From positions 1 to 35,489 of the forward strand of contig QNEE01000004.1 in the NCBI GenBank assembly GCA_003645085.1: DNA of 35,489 nt. Reading direction: 5' to 3'. The stretch is from a bacterium (GTDB lineage: Bacteria; UBP14; UBA6098). The notes below the pieces were generated by a model. The model saw only the letters and a program-made list of their open reading frames with translations. It was not told the DNA's origin and ran no database searches. A program made the translations under genes and the position numbers. This document shows, piece after piece, positions 7,425 through 16,469 of this stretch (the first letter of the stretch is position 1; each line of letters starts with the position of its first letter).

Positions 7425-8680
7425 TAAGTTTTATGCTCCTTTTTCTGCGCCGCAGGGAATAGGATGTTATTCAATATCAGGCGATAACCGGGGGAATTTT
7501 TGTGGAGATTGAGGTCGGTTGGTGGGTCGCCGATAAAATGTGTGTAGTCCTCCGGGTCATGTCCTGCCAGAAATGTCCAGAAACCGCGGCCATAGTTACC
7601 GTGCAAATACTTGTGCACCGGACGGTTCTCGAACGTCGCCAAAACCGTAACGTTTTTCTTGACACAACTTGCCAGATAGGCGGAGTTTTGACCGAGAAAA
7701 TCTTTAACCACATTAACATGGTTTTGTGTTAACATAGTAGGCACCGGGTCGTATTTAGCCGAGAAATCGAACAGGGTGAAATAATCGACGCCCTCGCCTC
7801 CGTATCCGGGTCTGGCCGGTTTTACATCGATATTCGAATGCTCATAAACCAGCGGGTTCGTTTCTATTGTAAAATTCTCGAAAGCGAGGCACTCCTCGAA
7901 ATCGAGTTTAAGTTGTGCGTCCGGGTCGAGTGGGTCACCGTCGAATTCGGCGGGAACGATATCGACATTCCTCGCAGCCAAAGCGATATCCCAGGTATCG
8001 GTCGCGCTGCACATAGCGAATAAGAAGCCGCCTCCGGCAACGTAATCTCTTAGTTTCAAAGCGACGGCCAGTTTTAATTCGCTAACCTTGGTGAAACCGA
8101 GTTTGCGCGCCATTTCCTGATTCGTGGCCACATCCTGCTGATACCAGAGTGCATTGCGGTAGCTCGCGTAGAATTTGCCGTATTGTCCCGTAAAATCCTC
8201 GTGGTGTAGATGTATCCAGTCGTAGTTCTGTAGTTTGCCGGCGAGAACCTCGGCATCCCAGACGGTCTCGTATGGAACCTCGGCGTATGTAAGCGCGAGG
8301 GTAACGGCGTCGTCCCACGGTTCCTTATTCGGTGGTGTGTATATAGCTATTTTCGGCGCCTTTTCCAGCAGAACGACCTCCATATTGCTTTCCTCGATTT
8401 CAGCATATATACCGGCTATGGTCGCGCCGTCGATAATCTCGAATGCAACTCCCCTTATTCTACAAAGTGTCGTTAGAACGTCCTCCGCGGGCATCATAAA
8501 GCTGCCCCCGCGATAGTTTAATAGCCATTCGACGTTATAACCCTCGGAAAGGGCACTATAGGTAACTCCGTAAGCTTTCAGGTGGTCTGTTTGCGAGAGG
8601 TCCATAGGAATTAGCAATTTCTGCCCGAGAAGCGGGTGGGTAAACAGGATTAGCAATATAATAAAAAGGTATCTTCTCAT
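7424..8680 (-). CDS. Exported protein of the group often labelled asparagine synthetase B
   Basis: 418 residues from ATG 8680. A longer frame from 8743 would overlap the upstream PSP1 gene by about 60 bases, whereas ATG 8680 lies two bases after its stop and gives an immediate signal peptide (MRRYLFIILLILFTHPLLGQ). The mature part begins LLIPMDLSQTDHLKAYGV and includes WLLNYRGGSF, PWDDAVTLALTYAEVPYE and LHHEDFTGQYGKF. From memory this pattern matches proteins in Bacteroidota and relatives annotated as asparagine synthetase B, but I see no glutaminase or synthetase motifs and the protein is exported, so that name is doubtful. The AVPY-type and GGFLFAMCSATDTWD segments suggest a GATase-1/flavodoxin-like alpha/beta fold. 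Function unknown. Confidence 0.7.
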   Translation of the reverse strand: MRRYLFIILLILFTHPLLGQKLLIPMDLSQTDHLKAYGVTYSALSEGYNVEWLLNYRGGSFMMPAEDVLTTLCRIRGVAFEIIDGATIAGIYAEIEESNMEVVLLEKAPKIAIYTPPNKEPWDDAVTLALTYAEVPYETVWDAEVLAGKLQNYDWIHLHHEDFTGQYGKFYASYRNALWYQQDVATNQEMARKLGFTKVSELKLAVALKLRDYVAGGGFLFAMCSATDTWDIALAARNVDIVPAEFDGDPLDPDAQLKLDFEECLAFENFTIETNPLVYEHSNIDVKPARPGYGGEGVDYFTLFDFSAKYDPVPTMLTQNHVNVVKDFLGQNSAYLASCVKKNVTVLATFENRPVHKYLHGNYGRGFWTFLAGHDPEDYTHFIGDPPTDLNLHKNSPGYRLILNNILFPAAQKKEHKT

Positions 8681-8682
8681 TG

Positions 8683-9588
8683 TTATTCGTCTTTCTGCTT
8701 TTTCGGAAGCCATTTTTCGAGCCAGTCTTTGTTTTTCATACAATACCTGTTTCTGAATTCATCCAAAGGGATTTTTTCGATTACGTCCGTCTCGAGGTGT
8801 TTTATGACCAGTATTTCTTTGAAAAAGTCGACCTTCTCGATGACTACTCTGTCGCCGTCCGATTCGAACATCCTATCCTGTTGCGGGAATTTCCTTCTCG
8901 CTTCTTCGTAGAATTTTTGTTCGTAATCCAGGCAACAGAAAAGCCTTCCACATAAACCTGAGAGTTTTACAGGATTTACCGCGAGATTTTGGTCCCGGGC
9001 GAATTGCGTCGATATAGCGCTGAACTCCTTAAGCCATTTTGTGCAGCAGAGTTCCAATCCGCAAGGCCCCAGTCCGCCGAGTTTTCTAGTTTCGTCGCGA
9101 ACGCCAATCTGTCTTAGCTCTATCCTCGTCCTATATGTCGCTGCCAGGTCCTTAACCAGTTCTCGGAAATCGACCCTGTGTTCGGCCGTAAAATAAAAGG
9201 TTATTTTGTTGCCGTCGAATTGCATCTCGACATCGACCAGTTTCATATCCAACCCTCTGAAGTCGATGAATTGCTGACAGGTGGTCATCGCCTCCTCTTC
9301 ACGGTATCTGTTTGCAGCGAGCTGTTCGACCTCTTCCGGTTTGGCTTTGTGAAGTATTTCCAGCGGATATTTTCTCTGCGAAAGCCCCATCGCCTTCTCG
9401 GGGACCCGGGACTTAATTTGGCCAATATCGCGACCACGTTCGGCCTGAACTAGAACCCAATCTCTCTCCGCCAACTCGAGGTGATTTCTGTCGATAAAGT
9501 AGTCAACGCGGTCGCGCTTGAAACGGACCGAGTAATAATCCGGTTTTAATGTTGAAGCCTCGGTAGTATTCTTATCGTATTTTTCCAT
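8683..9588 (-). CDS. PSP1 domain protein (RicT/YaaT-like)
   Basis: 301 residues, cytoplasmic. The central PSP1 region contains QRKYPLEILHKAKPEE, FYFTAEHRVDFRELVKDLA and GVRDETRKLGGLGPCGLELC. Six cysteines are arranged as in RicT: C176, C181, C182, C213, C218 and C219 (LSGLCGRLFCCLDYE). In Bacillus, RicT is part of the RicAFT complex, which binds iron-sulfur clusters and affects RNase Y-dependent RNA maturation; that role is only inferred here. The ATG at 9588 follows an AT-rich leader without an obvious ribosome site. It is the first gene of the minus-strand run and diverges from rpiB across a 207-base spacer. Confidence 0.88.
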   Translation of the reverse strand: MEKYDKNTTEASTLKPDYYSVRFKRDRVDYFIDRNHLELAERDWVLVQAERGRDIGQIKSRVPEKAMGLSQRKYPLEILHKAKPEEVEQLAANRYREEEAMTTCQQFIDFRGLDMKLVDVEMQFDGNKITFYFTAEHRVDFRELVKDLAATYRTRIELRQIGVRDETRKLGGLGPCGLELCCTKWLKEFSAISTQFARDQNLAVNPVKLSGLCGRLFCCLDYEQKFYEEARRKFPQQDRMFESDGDRVVIEKVDFFKEILVIKHLETDVIEKIPLDEFRNRYCMKNKDWLEKWLPKKQKDE

Positions 9589-9795
9589 ATATTTGAGAAT
9601 GTTGGGAGTTTATTTCAAATGTGATTACGATTAGATATATTATATGAAATAAGCTTTCTAAATGCAAGGATGAATGCTTTAGGGGAATATCGGGTAAAGG
9701 AAAATGCTTTACCGACAAACTCCTTGACTTTTTAAATTTAAGTTAATTAATTATATAAATCAAGTATTATCCAATAATAACAAAACACTGGTGGA
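9589..9795. promoter_or_regulatory. AT-rich divergent promoter region
   Basis: This 207-base spacer separates the divergent PSP1 and rpiB genes, so promoters in both directions are expected here. It is far more AT-rich than its surroundings. TTGACT at 9724-9729 could be a -35 box for rpiB, with TATAAA-like sequence at 9754-9759, but the spacing is too long for a standard sigma-70 promoter. I see no gene in it. Confidence 0.4.
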
Positions 9796-10287
9796 ATGAA
9801 AATAGCAATTGGAAGCGACCACGGCGGGTTTGACCGTAAGGATTTCCTGTTAAAATCGTTGGGTGAGGATTACGATATCGTCGATGTCGGTGTTATCGAC
9901 AAGGAAAAATGCGATTATCCGGTTTATGCCGAGAGGGTTGCCCGGATGGTCTCCGACGGTCGGGCCGATTTCGGTATTCTTGTTTGCACGACAGGTATCG
10001 GGATGTCTATCGCGGCGAACAAGATAAAAGGAATCCGCGCCGCACTGGTTTGCGACCCGGAACGCGCCCGCCTTACGCGGCAGCATAACGATGCCAATGT
10101 TTTATGTCTCGCCGGCAGTTCACAATTTATGGCGGATTCTGATGCTTTCAAAATCGCGAATATATTTTTGGAAACCGATTTTATCGGCAATAATCCTGGT
10201 GAGGAAAGACACGTTAGACGTGTAGGTCAGATAAAGACATTAGACGAAGGTAGCACTATTCAGAAAGGGGAAGAATGGCAAATTTGA
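9796..10287 (+). CDS. rpiB: Ribose-5-phosphate isomerase B (RpiB/LacAB family)
   Basis: 163 residues; interconverts ribose 5-phosphate and ribulose 5-phosphate in the cytoplasm (non-oxidative pentose phosphate pathway). Family signatures are present: SDHGG (7-11), the catalytic cysteine region CTTGIGMS (C64 to S71), [19 protein letters not shown] (97-104) and the C-terminal RHVRRVGQI. The ATG follows GGTGGA closely. The end overlaps glyA by 13 bases, so the two are translationally coupled; the rpiB-glyA pairing is common in bacteria. Confidence 0.95.
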   Translation: MKIAIGSDHGGFDRKDFLLKSLGEDYDIVDVGVIDKEKCDYPVYAERVARMVSDGRADFGILVCTTGIGMSIAANKIKGIRAALVCDPERARLTRQHNDANVLCLAGSSQFMADSDAFKIANIFLETDFIGNNPGEERHVRRVGQIKTLDEGSTIQKGEEWQI

Positions 10288-11516
10288 AACAAACCGACCC
10301 GGAGATATTCGACTCTATCCAGAAAGAACTCGAGCGGCAGCGTGATGGTCTGGAACTTATCGCCAGCGAGAATTACACGTCGGCGGCGGTTCTCGAAGCC
10401 AATGGTTGTATTATGACGAACAAATATGCGGAGGGTTACCCCGGCAGGCGCTATTATGGCGGTTGCGATTACGTCGATATAGCCGAGTCTCTTGCACGCG
10501 AACGCGCGATGGAGCTTTTCGGAGCGGAGCACGCCAATGTTCAACCGCACAGCGGCTCACAGGCCAATATGGCCGTCTATTTCGCCGAACTCGAACCCGG
10601 CGATACTATTATGGGCCTCAACCTTTCGCATGGCGGGCATCTGACGCACGGCCATCCGGTAAATTTCAGCGGTATTCTATACAATATCGTTCAATATGGT
10701 GTCGATAAAGAGTCCGAACTTCTCGATTACGACGCGGTGGCTGAAATTGCGCACAAAAACAAGCCGAAACTCATAATGACGGGTGCGAGCGCCTACCCTC
10801 GGTTCTGGGATTTCGCGAAATTCCGCGAGATAGCCGACTCGGTAGGCGCGATACTCGTCGCGGATATGGCGCATTTCGCTGGACTGGTCGCGGCGGGTTT
10901 GCATCCAAGCCCGATTCCGGACAGCCATTATGTTACGACAACAACACACAAAACGCTTCGCGGACCCCGCGGCGGAATGATACTCTGTAAAGAGGATTTC
11001 GCTAAAAAGCTCGATAAAACCGTTATGCCCGGTATGCAGGGCGGCCCGTTGATGCACGTAATCGCCGCTAAAGCGGTGTGTTTGAAAGAGGCTATGACCG
11101 ACGAATTCAAGTCTTATCAGCAGAGGGTGCTCGATAACGCGAAAGCGCTGGCGAAAGCGCTCGAGTCCGGCGGGCTGAGGCTCGTTTCCGGCGGGACGGA
11201 TAACCACCTGATTCTCGTGGATTTACGCCCGAAGGGTATCACCGGTAAAGTCGCCGAAAACGCTCTGGATAAAGCAGCGATAACGGTCAACAAAAACACG
11301 ATACCGTTCGACCCGGAAAAGCCGTTCGTTACCAGTGGTATCCGTATCGGCACGCCCGCCGTAACCACTCGTGGTATGGGAACTGCTGAAATGGAAACGA
11401 TAGGCGGTTGGATTATCGAGGCTATCGACAATGTCGAGAACGATACAAAACTCGAACAGATTAAACAGAAAGTAGTCGAGCTTTGCAATAAATTCCCGAT
11501 TTATCCGGAATTGTAG
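10275..11516 (+). CDS. glyA: Serine hydroxymethyltransferase
   Basis: 413 residues, normal length. Converts serine and tetrahydrofolate to glycine and methylene-tetrahydrofolate using PLP. Visible signatures: LIASENYTS (28-36), [22 protein letters not shown]197 and H200 in VADMAHFAG, and the PLP lysine K226 in [24 protein letters not shown] just upstream is a good ribosome site inside the end of rpiB. A small inverted repeat (TTGTAG 11511-11516 and CTACAA 11521-11526) spans the stop codon; without a T-run it is at most a weak stop signal. Confidence 0.97.
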   Translation: MANLKQTDPEIFDSIQKELERQRDGLELIASENYTSAAVLEANGCIMTNKYAEGYPGRRYYGGCDYVDIAESLARERAMELFGAEHANVQPHSGSQANMAVYFAELEPGDTIMGLNLSHGGHLTHGHPVNFSGILYNIVQYGVDKESELLDYDAVAEIAHKNKPKLIMTGASAYPRFWDFAKFREIADSVGAILVADMAHFAGLVAAGLHPSPIPDSHYVTTTTHKTLRGPRGGMILCKEDFAKKLDKTVMPGMQGGPLMHVIAAKAVCLKEAMTDEFKSYQQRVLDNAKALAKALESGGLRLVSGGTDNHLILVDLRPKGITGKVAENALDKAAITVNKNTIPFDPEKPFVTSGIRIGTPAVTTRGMGTAEMETIGGWIIEAIDNVENDTKLEQIKQKVVELCNKFPIYPEL

Positions 11517-11590
11517 GTAGCTACAAATAAGCAGAACTTACTAATATATAAGAAAGACCGGTGTGTCGGGAAATAAAAAAGGAGAAAACG

Positions 11591-11839
11591 ATGCCAGTAT
11601 TAAAAGCAGTCTATGATGAAAGGCTTACGGAGTTCCTTGAGAAACTAGGATTACTTTCTCAAATCCTAGGCGGCTCAATAAGATGCCATCAATGCGGGAA
11701 GGTTATAACTATCAAGAACTTCGGTTCTGTAAAAAGGTTAAATGGTGATTTGGTTGTTTTTTGCAATACCCCTGAGTGTATAGCCAATAGCCTTAAAGAA
11801 CCTGAGATTATAACCGATAGCCCCAAAAAGACAGACTAA
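11591..11839 (+). CDS. Small putative zinc-binding protein, first gene of an unknown two-gene cassette
   Basis: 82 residues from ATG 11591, chosen because AAAGGAG lies six bases upstream; the frame is open for ten further codons upstream without such a site. Four cysteines form a knuckle-like pair, CHQCG (CxxC) and CNTPEC (CxxxxC), separated by a basic segment, suggesting a zinc ribbon. I do not recognise the family. Its stop overlaps the next gene's ATG (TAATG), so the two proteins are probably made together. Base composition is more AT-rich than the flanking glyA. Confidence 0.65.
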   Translation: MPVLKAVYDERLTEFLEKLGLLSQILGGSIRCHQCGKVITIKNFGSVKRLNGDLVVFCNTPECIANSLKEPEIITDSPKKTD

Positions 11840-12900
11840 TGGATTGGGCTTCAATATTCGTCGGCGGAATAGTCGGTGCAATAATAGGTATAATCCTTGC
11901 GGCGGTTCTTACGAAAGTCTGGAATTTCTTTTTTGTGCGCGAATTTAGAAGCAAAGTTATCTGGGTATTAGCGAAGGTTTTTAAGACACAGACACTCGAA
12001 ACTAAAAGTATAAAAACGGACATTGAAACCTACCTTAATGAAGAAATAAAACTTTCAAATAAAAGGTCATTCGGTAACGATATACTCGTAAACGATAAAA
12101 TTAAAATCGTCTGGGTCAGGGTTGAAGCGGATGAAGGTATTTCTCTCGAAGAGGGAGAAACTATAATCCGCCTCGGCTATAATATGGATAAGACAAGGAA
12201 CTATATCGAAGCTGTTATGCGCTATTTGGATTATGGTTTTATCCCAGCTACCAAACCGTATCTCGATGAAAACCTTCGGACAGCCTTGAAACTCGAATTT
12301 ATCCATCAGGCTATGCTCGATAAAGGGGACAAGGCTTTCAAATACTATAACGAGCATTACCTTGCCCAAAAACTCGGGAACCAGCTAATCAGGGACTATA
12401 TGGATAAATCCGGGGTTATAAAACGAAAAGGGTTCTTCACCCCGGTTCTTTTAAGAGAGATAAACCTATTGGGCGGTAGATTAGCACGGGGCAGGCAAAT
12501 CAGGACGACCCAACTCGACCAAGAGATAGAAGAGTTTATTGAGTTTTTGTATGATATAGCGGACATCGACAATTATAGGAGCCAACACGGTTCCGACCCG
12601 CCATTAGCCTTTATAAATAACAACATTAAAACCGAGATAATGCTCGTAATGCGTTCAGACGCTAATGATATACAAAAGCCTGTCGATGGTGTAGGCTATT
12701 GGATGGCTCGAGGCGTTAAATCTCTTTACATAGCTGGTTTAGGCTTTAATAAGGATATCGCGATTAAGGTTTATAATAAAGGTTTTAACCGTTACAAAGC
12801 ACAATTTGGATTAATAGCGAATGGCTGTATCGATATAGAAGTCGAATTCGAAGATGGCATCCGAAAAGAAGGGAAGATTTGTCTTATAACGAGGCAATAA
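11839..12900 (+). CDS. Unknown protein with N-terminal membrane anchor
   Basis: 353 residues. Residues about 5-33 (IFVGGIVGAIIGIILAAVLT and on) form a glycine-rich transmembrane helix with a short outside end. The remainder is predicted cytoplasmic and soluble, with a charged helical region (36-85), a strand-rich part (WVRVEADEGISLEEGETIIRLGY), a helix-rich middle and a beta-rich C-terminus ending near CIDIEVEFEDGIRKEGKICL. I recognise no catalytic motif. It is coupled to the small zinc-ribbon protein by TAATG and shares its AT-rich composition, unlike the genes on either side. The pair could be an inserted accessory module; function unknown. Confidence 0.65.
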   Translation: MDWASIFVGGIVGAIIGIILAAVLTKVWNFFFVREFRSKVIWVLAKVFKTQTLETKSIKTDIETYLNEEIKLSNKRSFGNDILVNDKIKIVWVRVEADEGISLEEGETIIRLGYNMDKTRNYIEAVMRYLDYGFIPATKPYLDENLRTALKLEFIHQAMLDKGDKAFKYYNEHYLAQKLGNQLIRDYMDKSGVIKRKGFFTPVLLREINLLGGRLARGRQIRTTQLDQEIEEFIEFLYDIADIDNYRSQHGSDPPLAFINNNIKTEIMLVMRSDANDIQKPVDGVGYWMARGVKSLYIAGLGFNKDIAIKVYNKGFNRYKAQFGLIANGCIDIEVEFEDGIRKEGKICLITRQ

Positions 12901-12947
12901 ACTCCTTATCCCATGGACATTACTACGGCGATAATTTATAAAGTTAT

Positions 12948-13463
12948 ATGAAGCCCCCGGAATGGTTAGTTTCGATGTTCGAGCGTCGCGCCCTTAAACG
13001 GGCGAAAGACCTCGAATTCAGCTTCCCCGGCGCGCTGAACGCTCTCGAAAAAAGTGTGATATTGTGGCCGGCCGAGCCCGACGAAGCCGCAAAGGCAATC
13101 GCTTCGGGTATAAAAAGAGCATTGGGGAAAAAGATTAGGGCGATTCTCAGTTTTTCCGGCGAGGTTCCGTTTCCGGGAATCGAGCTTATACGGCTCGATA
13201 AGAGCGATATAGGGTTTTTAGGTTACCCGAAACGTTCAGCGGTGAGGAAGTTAGAAGCTTTCGGCGCCTCGATAGACCTGAGTCCCGAATTCGAGCTGAA
13301 CCTGTCGGTCCTACCGCTATGGGCCGATATTAAACTTCGCATAGGTAGAGACAGTTTGTTCGCCGGCAGCGCATATAATATAATAATCTCCGGGAAGACG
13401 GGTATGGAAATAGAAACGCTCTTGAATGCGAAGGAATGCGGTAGCTATGAGAAAGCAATATGA
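12948..13463 (+). CDS. Conserved-looking small protein of unknown function
   Basis: 171 residues, soluble, no signal peptide. It begins MKPPEWLVSMFERRALKRAK and contains alternating strands and helices (KKIRAILSFSGEVPFPGIELIRL, SDIGFLGYPKRSAVRKL), with LSVLPLWADIKLRIGRDSLFAGSAYNIIISG near the end. The last part resembles from memory the DUF6913-type proteins of Bacteroidota, but I cannot confirm this. Base composition returns to that of the main genome. It overlaps the following GT2 gene by 17 bases, so it is the likely first gene of the glycan locus transcript. Confidence 0.55.
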   Translation: MKPPEWLVSMFERRALKRAKDLEFSFPGALNALEKSVILWPAEPDEAAKAIASGIKRALGKKIRAILSFSGEVPFPGIELIRLDKSDIGFLGYPKRSAVRKLEAFGASIDLSPEFELNLSVLPLWADIKLRIGRDSLFAGSAYNIIISGKTGMEIETLLNAKECGSYEKAI

Positions 13464-14811
13464 TAAGAAGAGAATTCCGGCGCATTACTCGCTATCCGTA
13501 ATTGTGCCGGCCTATAATGAAGTCGATAATATCGAGCCTCTGGCAAGGGAATTCGACGATTTTCTTTCCGGACAACGTTTCCGCGCCGAGGTTATCGTTG
13601 TCGACGATGGCTCCACCGACGGCACTGCCGATAAGGTTCTCGAACTTTCCGAAAAATACGATTTTCTTAAACTTATCCGGCATAAACATAATCTCGGTAA
13701 AACAGCCGCGATAAACAGCGGTTTCACCGCGAGTAGGGGCAAGCGTGTTTGCATTTTCGACGCCGATTTGCAATACGACCCGCGTGATATCAAGCGTATG
13801 ATGGACAAACTCGACCGTGGTTTCGGTATTGTCGCGGGAATAAAGAAAGGGAAATACCAGAAGCCTTTCATCAGCAAAATATATAACGGCCTGACTCGGC
13901 GGCTTTTCGGTATTAAGGTCAAGGATATGAACTCCTTGAAGCTTCTTAGGCGGGACGTTATGGCCGATATTTTCCTGCGCAAAGACTGGCACAGGTTTAT
14001 GGTCGTTCTGGCGGCGCAACGCGGATATAAAATAGCGGAAGTGCCGGTAACACTGCGTCAGCGTAAATTCGGCGAGTCCAAATACGGCGGTGTCGGGCGT
14101 GTTTTTATCGGACTTACCGACCTTATCGCGGTCTGGTTAGCAGAACGCGTTTTCAAAAAGCCGATGCTTATATTCGGGAGTTTCGGTGTCGTAAGTCTCG
14201 GACTCGGTTTTTTTCTGGCCCTATTTATCCTCGTAGTAAGACTTTTCTTCGATTGGGGTTATCCACCGCTGCAGACAATCCTTATTCTCCTTGTATTGCT
14301 GGGCGGTATCTCGTTGACTCTCGGTTTTCTTGCGGAGGCGATAGCGAATCTGCGCGATAGAATCGAATTCCTTATGGCAAAAAGCGGTATCCACGAGACT
14401 CCACATATCGAAACGGCGAGGAATTCAAAGAGCGTAACTAGTAAGAAGTCCGCTCAAAAAAAACAACCGGAGCGTCGAGAAAGCTATCCGAAGAAACGAC
14501 CTGGCGAAAATTCTCGGTCTGAAACGCAATCCAAAAACAAGGGTTTTCGCAGCGAAAAAACCGAACGGCATCGAGAACAGACAGAACCGCAGACCGAGAA
14601 GAAATCGAGCAGTATCGAGGTTTTGCCTCACTCTGAAGAACCGTCGTGGGGGCGACGAGGAAAGCGCACCAAAACGACGGTTACGAAAGGGATTGAAAAT
14701 CCCGACGTTTTTAAAAACGTGGTAGATATGGCCAGAAAGAAATTCCACGGTAGCGCATATACCGGCAAAACAACTGAAAGGACGGAGGACGGCGATGAGC
14801 AACGCGATTAA
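13447..14811 (+). CDS. GT2 family polyprenyl-phosphate glycosyltransferase with two TM helices and long charged tail
   Basis: 454 residues from ATG 13447; an ATG at 13426 is in frame but has no ribosome site, whereas AAGGA lies 12 bases before 13447. The catalytic domain starts LSVIVPAYNE, with the nucleotide-binding [10 protein letters not shown] and the metal-binding FDADLQYDPRD, then VPVTLRQRKFGESKYG as in DPM1/GtrB-like enzymes that load a sugar from a nucleotide onto polyprenyl phosphate. Two C-terminal membrane helices follow. After them comes about 130 residues of Lys/Arg/Glu/Ser-rich, apparently disordered cytoplasmic sequence, unusual for this family. It overlaps the next epimerase gene by 17 bases. 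Confidence 0.85.
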   Translation: MRKQYDKKRIPAHYSLSVIVPAYNEVDNIEPLAREFDDFLSGQRFRAEVIVVDDGSTDGTADKVLELSEKYDFLKLIRHKHNLGKTAAINSGFTASRGKRVCIFDADLQYDPRDIKRMMDKLDRGFGIVAGIKKGKYQKPFISKIYNGLTRRLFGIKVKDMNSLKLLRRDVMADIFLRKDWHRFMVVLAAQRGYKIAEVPVTLRQRKFGESKYGGVGRVFIGLTDLIAVWLAERVFKKPMLIFGSFGVVSLGLGFFLALFILVVRLFFDWGYPPLQTILILLVLLGGISLTLGFLAEAIANLRDRIEFLMAKSGIHETPHIETARNSKSVTSKKSAQKKQPERRESYPKKRPGENSRSETQSKNKGFRSEKTERHREQTEPQTEKKSSSIEVLPHSEEPSWGRRGKRTKTTVTKGIENPDVFKNVVDMARKKFHGSAYTGKTTERTEDGDEQRD

Positions 14812-15784
14812 AAATATACTGGTTACCGGAGGCGCGGGCTTTATAGGAAGCCATTTGTGCGGAACTCTGCTCGATAGAGGTTGCAGAGTTACGGTAATCG
14901 ACGACCTATCGACAGGGCGGATGGAGAATATCGCGCCGCTTCTGAATCGCGCCGGGTTTTTATTTTTCAAAAACAGTATTATGAACAAGGGTTTGATGGA
15001 CCATCTGGTTTCCGAAACCGACGAGATATACCATCTGGCCGCTGTGGTAGGTGTCAAGAATATTGTAGAAGACCCGGTGCGCACGCTCCACACGATTATA
15101 GTGGGCACAGACACCGTTCTCGAACTCGCGCACGCACACGGCAACAAGAAGGTGTTTATCGCGAGCACTTCCGAGGTCTACGGCAAATCCCCGGATTGCC
15201 CTTATTCTGAAGAGGACGACCGCGTCCTCGGCTCGACTACTCGCTCTCGGTGGAGCTACAGTTCGGCAAAGGCGGTCGACGAGTATATGGCTCTCGCGTA
15301 TTTTAATAAAGAGAACCTGCCGGTCGTTATCGGTAGGCTTTTCAACACTGTCGGCCCGCGACAAACCGGGCAATATGGTATGGTTTTGCCGCGCTTTGTC
15401 AGACAGGCGCTAACAGGCAGTCCTATCACAGTCTACGGCGACGGCGGACAGTCGAGGACGTTCAGCTATGTCGTCGACGTCGTCGGGGCGATAATCGAGC
15501 TTATGGATTATCCTCCGGCGATGGGAGAGATTTTCAATATCGGCTCCGAGGAAGAGATTACTATTATGGAGCTCGCCGAGCGTGTCAAAACGATTACAGG
15601 CTCATCCTCCGATATTATAACTATAACCTACGAAGAGGCCTACGGCGAGGGTTTCGAGGATATGCAGCGACGTGTCCCGAATATCTCGAAGATACGCGAC
15701 GCTATCGGTTTCGAGCCGAAAACCGCTCTCGACGACATAATCCGGGCTGTAGCGGAATGGATAGAAAAAACCGGAAGGGCGTAA
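14795..15784 (+). CDS. NAD-dependent epimerase/decarboxylase of UDP-glucuronate decarboxylase/UDP-glucose epimerase type
   Basis: 329 residues. The Rossmann motif is TGGAGFIGSH and the catalytic motif is YSSAKAVDEY (Y-x-x-x-K). STSEVYGKS supplies the serine/threonine of the triad. The segment RSRWSYSSAK followed by GRLFNTVGPRQTGQYGMVLPRFVRQAL and the C-terminal FNIGSEEE strongly recall UDP-glucuronate decarboxylases and relatives, which supply nucleotide pentoses or epimerised hexoses. The exact product cannot be fixed. It lies between two GT2 genes with overlapping or abutting ends, so it likely feeds the same pathway. Confidence 0.85.
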   Translation: MSNAIKNILVTGGAGFIGSHLCGTLLDRGCRVTVIDDLSTGRMENIAPLLNRAGFLFFKNSIMNKGLMDHLVSETDEIYHLAAVVGVKNIVEDPVRTLHTIIVGTDTVLELAHAHGNKKVFIASTSEVYGKSPDCPYSEEDDRVLGSTTRSRWSYSSAKAVDEYMALAYFNKENLPVVIGRLFNTVGPRQTGQYGMVLPRFVRQALTGSPITVYGDGGQSRTFSYVVDVVGAIIELMDYPPAMGEIFNIGSEEEITIMELAERVKTITGSSSDIITITYEEAYGEGFEDMQRRVPNISKIRDAIGFEPKTALDDIIRAVAEWIEKTGRA

Positions 15785-16465
15785 TTGAAACTCTCGGTAA
15801 TCATACCGGTCTATAACGAGAAATCGACTATCTCGGAGGTTATCGAGAAGGTCCGCGAGGTGCCAATCGATAAGGAGATAATAGTCGTCGACGACGGCTC
15901 GACGGACGGCACCGGAGATATACTCGACAAACACGCCGACGACCCGATAATTACGGTGCACAAGTCGATGGTGAATTTCGGCAAAGGCGCCGCGGTAAGA
16001 ATAGGTTTCGAATACGCCACCGGCGACGCTGTAATAATCCAGGACGCCGACCTCGAACTCGACCCGAACGAATACCCACAGCTTCTCGAACCGATAGAAC
16101 GCGGCGAAGCAGATGTAGTCTATGGCAGCAGGTTCAAAAACCTGAAACAGAAGGTTAAATTAATAAACCTTCTCGCGAACAAGTTCCTTGTGTTTTTGAC
16201 AAATATCCTATACCACGCAAAACTCACCGATATGGAGACGGCGTATAAGGTTTTCCGTATCGATGTGGTCAAAAGTATAAAGCTCAATTCGATGGGTTTC
16301 GAGTTCGAGCCCGAGGTTACCGCACGCGTTCTTCGCGCGGGTTTCAAGATAGTCGAAGTCCCGATAACATACCATCCTCGCACAGTCGAAGAGGGCAAAA
16401 AGATAGGGTGGAAGGACGGATTTAGGGCGATTAGCATTTTATTTAAATATAGGTTTAGAGGTTAA
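15785..16465 (+). CDS. GT2 family glycosyltransferase (DPM1-like, soluble)
   Basis: 226 residues starting from TTG 15785, directly after the epimerase stop (TAATTG). Contains [28 protein letters not shown], then [13 protein letters not shown] and the acceptor-site sequence [20 protein letters not shown], typical of small dolichyl/polyprenyl-phosphate mannose or glucose synthase-like enzymes without membrane helices. It probably transfers a sugar to polyprenyl phosphate at the inner face of the membrane for later use by a GT39/GT-C type enzyme, a candidate for which lies at 18195. The TTG start is the only in-frame choice that retains the first beta strand. Confidence 0.88.
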   Translation: MKLSVIIPVYNEKSTISEVIEKVREVPIDKEIIVVDDGSTDGTGDILDKHADDPIITVHKSMVNFGKGAAVRIGFEYATGDAVIIQDADLELDPNEYPQLLEPIERGEADVVYGSRFKNLKQKVKLINLLANKFLVFLTNILYHAKLTDMETAYKVFRIDVVKSIKLNSMGFEFEPEVTARVLRAGFKIVEVPITYHPRTVEEGKKIGWKDGFRAISILFKYRFRG

Positions 16466-16469
16466 GGTT

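Noticed and set aside
9724-9759. A standard sigma-70 promoter before rpiB
   Set aside because: TTGACT is present, but the nearest TATAAA is about 24 bases away, too far for a normal spacing; kept only as a promoter region.
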